The notes under the pieces: model-generated
Databases searched by the model: none
What the model was told of the DNA's origin: nothing
The model's input: the letters and a program-made list of their open reading frames with translations, nothing else
Shown: in pieces, positions 1 to 4,862 of the stretch
Numbering within the stretch: the first letter of the stretch is position 1
Layout of the letters: every line of letters starts with the position of its first letter
From: Lachnoclostridium sp. UBA3775
Lineage (GTDB): Bacteria > Bacillota > Clostridia > Lachnospirales > Lachnospiraceae
Assembly (NCBI GenBank): GCA_002369525.1
Contig: DFFN01000197.1
Coordinates: forward strand, 1 to 5,963
Direction of reading: 5' to 3'
DNA length: 5,963 nt
Position numbers and translations under genes: made by a program

Positions 1-1080
1 CTGAAGGTATTTGACGTAAAGAAGTACATGAGCGGCATACTTTTGTATCTGCCGGATATAAAGGATCCTTCGGTTGTCGGACAGGGAGATGAAAGAGTGA
101 AACTGTTCAACACTCTTGATGAGTCCAACAAACGTGCTGAAGCCATGGGCATTTCCACGGTCGGCGATCTTAATGAATATGTAAGCACCAATAATGCTTC
201 CGACCTGATCTTGCTTGCTGAGGCGCTGCAGGAGAAGAAGCTTTCGGAGATCGCTTCGATGATCAAGGCCAGAAGCGGCATGAAATTTGTTATGATCGCA
301 GGTCCGTCTTCATCGGGCAAAACCACTTTTTCGCACCGTCTTTCGATCCATTTGAGGCTTGAAGGCTTTAAGCCCCATCCGATAGGTCTTGACAATTACT
401 ATAAGGACAGACAGTTCTGTCCCAAAAATGAAGACGGAAGCTATGATTTTGAGTGCCTTGAGGCTCTTGACATAGAGCTTTTCAACTCCGACATGACAAA
501 GCTGCTTAACGGAGAAGAAGTCGAAATGCCGACCTTCAACTTTAAGACGGGCAAGAGGGAATATAAGGGCGATAAACTGAAGCTCGGCAATGAGGACATT
601 CTTGTAATAGAAGGAATACACGGTATCAATCCGAACTTAAGCTACAGCCTGCCCGAAGAAAGCAAGTTTAAGATATACATAAGCGCACTTACCCAGTTAA
701 ATGTCGACGAGCATAACAGAATTCCCACAACCGACGGAAGACTGTTAAGAAGAATAGTGAGGGATGCAAGAACAAGAGGAACTGCTGCGAAGGATACGAT
801 CTCAATGTGGCCTTCCGTAAGAAGAGGAGAGGAAAACTATATCTTCCCTTATCAGGAATCTGCGGATGTTATGTTCAATTCGGCGCTTTTGTATGAACTT
901 GCCGTGATCAAGCCGTTTGCGGAGCCGTTGCTGTTCGGAATCGGACCTGAGTGCAAGGAATATGAAACGGCGAAGAGCCTGCTTAAATTCCTCAGCTATT
1001 TCCTGACGATAAGCCCCGAGGATATTCCGAGACATTCGATAATGAGGGAATTCATCGGCGGTTCCATTTTCAACGTTTAA
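1..1080 (+). CDS. Nucleoside (uridine) kinase, long TGS-type form; 5' end outside window
   Basis: P-loop kinase of the uridine kinase/phosphoribulokinase family, expected to phosphorylate a pyrimidine nucleoside with ATP or GTP in cytosolic nucleotide salvage. The frame is open from base 1, so 359 residues are visible. Numbering from the Met at base 28: Walker A GPSSSGKT at 92-99, the substrate-side DNYYKDR at 122-128, a Walker B-like strand ending VIEGIHG at about 193-199, and an Arg-rich lid (TDGRLLRR...RDARTRG) at 235-251. The roughly 90 residues before the P-loop are not part of a minimal uridine kinase (about 210 residues). They match the linker after the TGS and threonyl-tRNA-synthetase-like N-terminal domains known in Clostridia nucleoside kinases of about 550 residues. 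The Met at base 28 has no good ribosome binding site and is unlikely to be the true start. The exact nucleoside substrate is not shown by the sequence. The stop codon is 16 bases before rnpB. Confidence 0.92.
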   Translation: MKVFDVKKYMSGILLYLPDIKDPSVVGQGDERVKLFNTLDESNKRAEAMGISTVGDLNEYVSTNNASDLILLAEALQEKKLSEIASMIKARSGMKFVMIAGPSSSGKTTFSHRLSIHLRLEGFKPHPIGLDNYYKDRQFCPKNEDGSYDFECLEALDIELFNSDMTKLLNGEEVEMPTFNFKTGKREYKGDKLKLGNEDILVIEGIHGINPNLSYSLPEESKFKIYISALTQLNVDEHNRIPTTDGRLLRRIVRDARTRGTAAKDTISMWPSVRRGEENYIFPYQESADVMFNSALLYELAVIKPFAEPLLFGIGPECKEYETAKSLLKFLSYFLTISPEDIPRHSIMREFIGGSIFNV

Positions 1081-1096
1081 AAAAATTCAAAATATA

Positions 1097-1451
1097 TGAG
1101 CAGCACGGGTGATCGCGCCGCAAGGTGAGGAAAGTCCGGGCTTCACAGGGCAGAGTGCCGGATAACGTCCGGTGGAGGCGACTCCAAGGAAAGTGCAACA
1201 GAAAAGAAACCGCCCGCTTTGCGGGTAAGGGTGGAATGGCGGTGTAAGAGACCACCGCTTCTCTGGTAACAGGGAAGGCTGTGTAAACCCCACTCGAAGC
1301 AAGACCAAGCGTAAGGACATATGGCGGCCCGTCATCAGTGCCTTCAGGTAGGTTGCGTTCTATGGGTGTAAGCCCATGGAGGAGCTGCATGGCAACATGC
1401 AGTCAAGATAGATGATCATCCAAGACATAACCCGGCTTATAGTGTTGCTCA
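1097..1451 (+). ncRNA. rnpB: RNase P RNA, bacterial type A
   Basis: Catalytic RNA of RNase P, which removes 5' leaders from precursor tRNAs together with the RnpA protein. Conserved blocks are present in order: GAGGAAAGTCCGGGCTTC near 1127-1144, AGTGCAACAGAAAAGAAACCGCC near 1191-1213, GGTAAGGGTGGAA near 1225-1237, the AAACCCCACTCGAAGCAAGACCAA block near 1287-1310, and the 3' AGATAGATGATCATCC plus AACCCGGCTTAT near 1407-1440. Ends are set by helix P1: bases 1098-1106 pair with 1442-1450 (one G-U), and T1097 pairs with A1451. P3 is a minimal 4-bp stem with a GCAA loop (1116-1127). A 7-bp hairpin with a GCAA loop at 1385-1402 fits P18. The GGU at 1347-1349 sits where the L15 loop binds the tRNA 3' CCA. 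The arrangement is type A, not the Bacillus type B. Mature ends are inferred and could differ by a few bases. Confidence 0.97.
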
Positions 1452-1458
1452 CATTTTT

Positions 1459-1486
1459 ATACCCCCAAGATGTGGGGGTATTTTTT
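1459..1486 (+). terminator. Intrinsic terminator of rnpB
   Basis: A perfect 9-bp stem (ATACCCCCA at 1459-1467 with TGGGGGTAT at 1473-1481), a 5-base loop and a run of six T (1481-1486), starting seven bases after the RNase P P1 helix closes. The sequence before the stem is T-rich, not A-rich, so it should terminate only + strand transcripts. Confidence 0.93.
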
Positions 1487-1535
1487 GTTAACAAAATGGT
1501 AACAAGTAAAAAAGAGCCATTTTTCATCCGTTCCC

Positions 1536-1604
1536 AAAAAAATGTGGTAAAACCGAGGCTAAAATGGGTGAAAAAGAGCGAAAAAAGGGTAAAAAACGGC
1601 AAAA
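1536..1604. repeat. Decamer-phased A-tracts (degenerate direct repeats, probable bent DNA)
   Basis: A-runs occur at 1536-1542, 1549-1552, 1561-1564, 1571-1575, 1581-1586, 1591-1596 and 1601-1604. The last five start exactly 10 bases apart. Each decamer is an A4-A6 block followed by a G-rich block, with G invariant at decamer position 8 across 1561-1610. A-tracts in helical register are known to bend DNA, so intrinsic curvature is the most direct reading. A protein-binding array is the alternative, since the G-rich halves are also repeated and the last unit contains AAAGTGG, which resembles MraZ-type boxes. The pattern is seen directly; the function is inference. Confidence 0.6.
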
Positions 1605-1680
1605 GTGGTAAGCTACAAGTGTAGAAAAAATGCCGGAAGTCAAAAAATTGTTAAGAAGGCCAATGAAAAATAAACAAAAC

Positions 1681-1697
1681 TGTAACAAATTTGTAAC
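1681..1697 (+). promoter_or_regulatory. WalR (YycF)-type box, direct repeat TGTAAC-N5-TGTAAC
   Basis: Two identical TGTAAC hexamers (1681-1686 and 1692-1697) are separated by five bases. This fully matches the WalR consensus TGTWAH-N5-TGTWAH described in Bacillus and Staphylococcus, where the WalKR two-component system controls autolysin genes. It lies 216 bases upstream of a cell wall hydrolase gene, which fits that role. Related OmpR-family regulators such as PhoP read similar sequences on the other strand, so the binding protein is not certain, and no regulator gene is in the window. Confidence 0.5.
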
Positions 1698-1824
1698 AAT
1701 TTACATGTGCATAATGCTGCAAAAACATATTAAATATCTCAGGTTATACTGGTAATAATGCACAAAGGTCACATTAAGCAAACAAAAGTTCGATGTCATA
1801 ATTAACGAAAATGCCCTAAAGATA

Positions 1825-1852
1825 TTGACTTATTTTTCAAAATTGTTAAAAT
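1825..1852 (+). promoter_or_regulatory. Putative sigma-A promoter of the cell wall hydrolase gene
   Basis: TTGACT (1825-1830, five of six consensus bases) and TAAAAT (1847-1852, five of six) are 16 bases apart. The predicted transcription start is near 1859, giving a leader of about 55 bases. A WalR-like half site TGTTAA (1844-1849) overlaps the -10. A second possible -10, TATACT at 1745-1750, lacks a good -35 and would give a leader of about 155 bases. Confidence 0.5.
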
Positions 1853-1893
1853 TTCACTAAAACTTGTGCGAAACATGCGAAGACGAAATTTTT

Positions 1894-1900
1894 AAGGAGA
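1894..1900 (+). promoter_or_regulatory. Ribosome binding site with unusually long spacing
   Basis: AAGGAGA is a strong Shine-Dalgarno sequence, but 13 bases separate it from the ATG at 1914, against a usual 5-9. There is no ATG, GTG or TTG between them in frame, and no Met soon after, so 1914 remains the best start. The only in-frame candidate closer is ATA at 1911, which is rarely used. Confidence 0.6.
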
Positions 1901-1913
1901 CGAGAAGTTAATA

Positions 1914-2723
1914 ATGATTATCGAGTACACACGAAAAAAATCATATATCAGATCGGTAGCTGCGATCCTTGCAATAATCATCACGATCACAGCCAACGTT
2001 AATCAGGATATGATAAGAAAGCTTTTCCCGGTAACCGCTACAGCAGAGATTAACGATTCTTCCTATACTTTAGTGTTACCGCTTGAAGAAACAAAGGATG
2101 AAGAAAAGCTTAAGGATAATTACCTCAGTAACAACGATCTGATGGAATCGGAAGAGAGCGAGCTTCTCTTTTCGGTAGTATCACTTGAAGAAGACCTTGA
2201 CGCTTCTGCAGAAAACTTCAATTTTTATAATGAAGAAACAGCCGTAAACGATTCGATGGAAATCACAAAGCTTGATATTCCCCAGGTTTACACAGCAGTT
2301 TCAAAAACAGCAAAGTATACAAAGAACACAAAGATGGGAATCAAGCTTACAGAAGCAGATCTCGATCTTTTCGAAAGAATAGTATACTGTGAGGCCGGTG
2401 CCGAGGATATGGTCGGCATGATCCTTATTGCAAACGTAATAATCAACAGAGTTAATTCAAATAAGTATCCGAATAATGTAACAGACGTTATTCTTCAGAA
2501 GGGTCAGTTCTCGCCTGTAGGAAGCGGCTGGGTTTACAGATGTACTCCTTCGGTTCAGGCTAAGGAAGCAGTGCAGAGAGCTCTTAACGGTGAAGATTAT
2601 TCACAGGGTGCAATCGGATTCTTCAACAGAAGACTTGCAAAGAAGTCAACCGCCACATGGTTTGACAGGGCACTCAGATTCATACTTAAACATGGTGAAG
2701 TTGAGTATTTCGGCTTCAAATAA
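1914..2723 (+). CDS. Membrane-anchored or secreted cell wall hydrolase, SleB/CwlJ family
   Basis: Probable peptidoglycan-cleaving enzyme of the Hydrolase_2 (SleB/CwlJ) family, acting outside the membrane. The 269 residues divide into a short basic N-terminus, one hydrophobic segment at about 14-28 (signal anchor or uncleaved signal peptide; an ATA site at 42-44 lies rather far from it), a strongly acidic linker at about 45-120, and the catalytic domain from about 145 to the end. The domain shows ERIVYCEAGAED with Glu160 as the expected catalytic acid, the helix ANVIINRVNS (173-182), the loop KGQFSPVGSGW (196-206) and FFNRR (236-240). Family members include SleB, a lytic transglycosylase of spore germination, but the domain is also common in vegetative Clostridia and nothing here ties it to spores; no peptidoglycan-binding domain is visible. 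It appears to be a single-gene unit with its own promoter and terminator, possibly under WalR-type control. Confidence 0.9.
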   Translation: MIIEYTRKKSYIRSVAAILAIIITITANVNQDMIRKLFPVTATAEINDSSYTLVLPLEETKDEEKLKDNYLSNNDLMESEESELLFSVVSLEEDLDASAENFNFYNEETAVNDSMEITKLDIPQVYTAVSKTAKYTKNTKMGIKLTEADLDLFERIVYCEAGAEDMVGMILIANVIINRVNSNKYPNNVTDVILQKGQFSPVGSGWVYRCTPSVQAKEAVQRALNGEDYSQGAIGFFNRRLAKKSTATWFDRALRFILKHGEVEYFGFK

Positions 2724-2745
2724 GTTCCCGGAAATAACTTTTCGG

Positions 2746-2781
2746 CCCCTTTTATCAAAATGATGATAAAAGGGGTTTTTT
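2746..2781 (+). terminator. Intrinsic terminator of the cell wall hydrolase gene
   Basis: A perfect 12-bp stem (2746-2757 with 2764-2775, CCCC outermost at the base), a 6-base loop and six T (2776-2781). It starts 22 bases after the stop codon. Because the next promoter begins downstream, it separates the hydrolase from the thrC operon and is not a thrC attenuator. Confidence 0.95.
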
Positions 2782-2782
2782 C

Positions 2783-2811
2783 TTGCGAATAAGAAGAAGA
2801 TGTGTTATAAT
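2783..2811 (+). promoter_or_regulatory. Extended -10 promoter of the thrC operon
   Basis: The -10 is a perfect TATAAT (2806-2811) preceded by TGT, giving the extended -10 TGnTATAAT. TTGCGA (2783-2788, four of six) lies 17 bases upstream as -35. The predicted start is near 2818, leaving a leader of about 49 bases, too short for a T-box or other large riboswitch. The -35 begins two bases after the preceding terminator's T-run. Confidence 0.8.
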
Positions 2812-2866
2812 ATTTCTAACTATTGGCATTTTCAAACCGATGCTTTTGTAATGAAAGGGAAAGAAG

Positions 2867-4354
2867 ATGGATATTTTTTATCACAGCACAAGAAATAAGA
2901 ATGAGAGAGTAACTGCCTCGCAGGCAATTCTTAAGGGATTGGCCGATGACGGAGGTCTGTTCGTGCCCGAGACCATGCCCGTGCTTGACCGCAGTATAGA
3001 AGAGCTTTGCGGTCTTTCGTACAGGGAGGTCGCTTTTAATGTTATGAAGCTTTTTCTGACGGACTATACGGAAGAAGAGCTAAAGGACTGCATAAACAAA
3101 GCATATGATTCAAAATTTGACACGGACGAGATCGCCCCGATTACATATGCGGACGGAGCCTACTACTTAGAGCTTTTCCATGGTGCAACCATCGCTTTCA
3201 AGGATATGGCCCTGTCCATACTTCCTCATCTGATGACAAAGGCAGCAAAAAAGAACGAGCTTAAAGAAGAAATCGTTATCCTTACTGCTACCTCGGGCGA
3301 TACCGGAAAGGCGGCACTTGCCGGCTTTGCGGATGTCCCCGGCACAAAGATCATTGTCTTTTATCCCAAGGACGGCGTCAGTCCCGTTCAGGAAAAGCAG
3401 ATGGTAACCCAGAAGGGCGCAAACACTCATGTTATCGGAATAAAAGCAAACTTTGACATGGCGCAGAGCGGTGTCAAGGCAATGTTTAACAATAAAGAGC
3501 TTGCAAAGAGGATGAAGGAGGCCGGCTTTGTTTTCAGCTCTGCAAATTCGATCAATATAGGCCGTCTGATCCCTCAGGTATGCTATTATGTATATTCCTA
3601 TGTGAAGCTGCTTAACGACGGAAGGATAGCAAAGGGAGATAAGATCAATGTTGTGGTGCCCACAGGCAATTTCGGAAATATACTTGCCGCCTACTACGCA
3701 AAGCTTATCGGCACTCCGATTGACAGGCTTATATGCGCAAGCAACATTAATAAAGTACTGTTTGATTTCTTTAATACCGGAACCTATGACAAGAACCGTG
3801 AATTTGTGATCACAAGCTCTCCTTCGATGGATATCCTTATCTCCAGCAATCTTGAGAGGCTTATCTACCGTATCTGCGGCGAGGACTGCGAAAAGACTTC
3901 GGAATTGATGAAGGCATTGTCTGAAAACGGAAGCTACGATATCGACGACACAATGAAACAGGGCCTTTCTTCCTTCTTCAGCGGTTTTGCGGATGAAGAG
4001 GAGACCGCAAAGACGATTAAGGACCTTTACAACAGAACAGGCTATGTGATAGATACCCATACAGCCGTTGCCGCAAAGGTTTACAATGAATATGTTAAAA
4101 AGACCGGCGATAAGACAGTGAGCATTATCGCATCAACCGCAAGTCCCTATAAATTTGCGAGAAGCGTGCTTACGGCCATAAGAGCGGACTATAACGAGCT
4201 TAACGATATTGAGCTTATAGACGAGCTTGAAAAGATCAGCAATACAAAGGTTCCGAAGGCAATAGATGATATCAGGAATGCGGCTGTGCTCCACAATACA
4301 GTCTGTCAGGCGGAAAAAATGCAGGAAGAGGTTGAAAAGTACCTCGGACTGTAA
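2867..4354 (+). CDS. thrC: Threonine synthase
   Basis: PLP-dependent enzyme converting O-phosphohomoserine to threonine and phosphate, the last step of threonine synthesis, in the cytosol. The 495 residues start with a threonine-synthase N-terminal domain (about 2-80, with the typical ADDGGLFVP at 26-34), followed by the fold-type II PLP domain. Lys112 in LFHGATIAFKD is the expected Schiff-base lysine. TSGDTGKAA (142-150), SSANSINIGRLIPQ (224-237) and PTGNFGNILA (265-274, PLP phosphate loop) are all present, as is the late STASPYKF (423-430). The HGxTxAFKD form and the length place it with the long E. coli/yeast-like class, not the short Bacillus/plant type. AAAGGGA at 2854-2860 is six bases before the ATG, supporting this start. 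It is the first gene of an apparent operon. No homoserine kinase or dehydrogenase gene is adjacent within the window. Confidence 0.97.
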   Translation: MDIFYHSTRNKNERVTASQAILKGLADDGGLFVPETMPVLDRSIEELCGLSYREVAFNVMKLFLTDYTEEELKDCINKAYDSKFDTDEIAPITYADGAYYLELFHGATIAFKDMALSILPHLMTKAAKKNELKEEIVILTATSGDTGKAALAGFADVPGTKIIVFYPKDGVSPVQEKQMVTQKGANTHVIGIKANFDMAQSGVKAMFNNKELAKRMKEAGFVFSSANSINIGRLIPQVCYYVYSYVKLLNDGRIAKGDKINVVVPTGNFGNILAAYYAKLIGTPIDRLICASNINKVLFDFFNTGTYDKNREFVITSSPSMDILISSNLERLIYRICGEDCEKTSELMKALSENGSYDIDDTMKQGLSSFFSGFADEEETAKTIKDLYNRTGYVIDTHTAVAAKVYNEYVKKTGDKTVSIIASTASPYKFARSVLTAIRADYNELNDIELIDELEKISNTKVPKAIDDIRNAAVLHNTVCQAEKMQEEVEKYLGL

Positions 4355-4381
4355 TCAGGGTATTTGAAGAGAGAATAGTAA

Positions 4382-4852
4382 ATGACATATATAATAACAT
4401 TTTTTATATCCATGGTACCGCTGATCGAGCTCAGAGGCGCCATCCCCTATGCACTTGCTAAAGGAATGCCGGCGCTTCATGCCTATCCTTTATGCATAAT
4501 AGCAAATATGCTGCCGGTGCCTGTGATCTTCTTTTTTGCAAGAAAGGTGCTCGAGTGGGGCAAGGATAAGAAGTATACGAAGAAATTTTTTACCTTCTGC
4601 CTTGAAAAAGGACATAAGGGTGGAGAAAAGCTCAAGGAAAAGGCCGGAAAGGGACTGTTCTGGGCTTTGCTTCTGTTTGTCGGAATTCCGGTTCCCGGAA
4701 CAGGAGCATGGACAGGAACGCTTGCGGCAAGCATACTTGATATGGACTTTAAATCAAGTGTTGTTGCCGTAATGCTCGGAGTGATACTTGCAGGAATCAT
4801 AATGGGACTCGGAACCGTGATCGTACTGAACGGTTTCAGCTTTTTGGGATAA
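4382..4852 (+). CDS. Small integral membrane protein, COG2426 'small multidrug export' family
   Basis: A 156-residue membrane protein resembling the Sm_multidrug_ex family (COG2426). Hallmarks are MVPLIELRGAIPYALA (11-26), where an ELRGAIP motif follows the first hydrophobic segment, and FVGIPVPGTGAWTGTLAAS (99-117). Hydrophobic stretches lie at about 2-16, 32-53, 91-103 and 123-150, with a Lys-rich, probably cytosolic loop at 61-90. The family name reflects an old annotation; transport activity and substrate are not established by sequence, and drug export should not be assumed. An in-frame stop just upstream (4376-4378) fixes ATG 4382 as the earliest start; the ribosome binding site GAAGAGAG (4366-4373) is only moderate. 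The gene starts 27 bases after thrC and ends 10 bases before the diguanylate cyclase, so co-transcription with both is likely. Confidence 0.85.
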   Translation: MTYIITFFISMVPLIELRGAIPYALAKGMPALHAYPLCIIANMLPVPVIFFFARKVLEWGKDKKYTKKFFTFCLEKGHKGGEKLKEKAGKGLFWALLLFVGIPVPGTGAWTGTLAASILDMDFKSSVVAVMLGVILAGIIMGLGTVIVLNGFSFLG

Positions 4853-4862
4853 AGGAGACGGT

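Larger units (their letters stand above)
1487..1913. other. Long AT-rich intergenic/regulatory spacer
   Basis: This 427-base stretch between the rnpB terminator and the cell wall hydrolase start has no convincing gene. Short open frames here have no ribosome binding site, overlap rnpB, or translate to low-complexity Lys-rich sequence. It does hold, in order: a weak WalR-like pair at the left edge, decamer-phased A-tracts (1536-1604), a perfect WalR-type direct repeat (1681-1697), a possible TATACT -10 element (1745-1750) with no good -35, a 7-bp inverted repeat (1706-1712 with 1758-1764), and a promoter close to the gene (1825-1852). I saw no riboswitch core and no terminator hairpin in the part that would be the mRNA leader. 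Confidence 0.8.

Noticed and set aside
28..30. ATG at 28 as the true start of the nucleoside kinase
   Set aside because: The frame stays open to base 1, there is no good ribosome binding site, and the long-form family carries TGS and ThrRS-like domains upstream.
1070..1390. Open frames of 82-106 codons on the minus strand over rnpB
   Set aside because: The region is a structured RNA gene with conserved blocks and a matching P1 helix; the translations look like no protein.
1536..1610. CRISPR-like or phage-type short repeat array
   Set aside because: The 10-base units have no spacers and no palindromic character, and no cas genes are present; the pattern is A-tract phasing.
1412..1624. 70-codon open frame on the plus strand
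   Set aside because: It starts inside the conserved 3' core of rnpB, crosses its terminator, lacks a ribosome binding site and ends in a Lys-rich stretch made by the A-tract decamers.
1706..1764. Inverted repeat TGTGCAT / ATGCACA with a 45-base gap
   Set aside because: Seven base pairs with a long unstructured loop is weak and could occur by chance; recorded only as part of the spacer description.
1700..1913. A ydaO-type (c-di-AMP) or other riboswitch before the cell wall hydrolase
   Set aside because: Such genes are frequent riboswitch targets, but I find no conserved core motifs, no stable multi-stem layout and no expression-platform terminator here.
2818..2866. Threonine T-box or leader-peptide attenuator before thrC
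   Set aside because: The predicted leader is only about 49 bases, has no T-box sequence, no run of Thr codons and no terminator hairpin; the hairpin at 2746-2781 lies before the promoter.
2851..2898. 15-codon frame starting at ATG 2851 and overlapping the start of thrC
   Set aside because: It has no ribosome binding site of its own and its bases include the thrC Shine-Dalgarno sequence; probably chance.
3167..4060. 297-codon open frame on the minus strand
   Set aside because: It lies wholly antisense to thrC, whose motifs are all intact. The translation is Cys/His/Ile-rich without family features and has no suitable ribosome binding site or promoter; it is a coding shadow.
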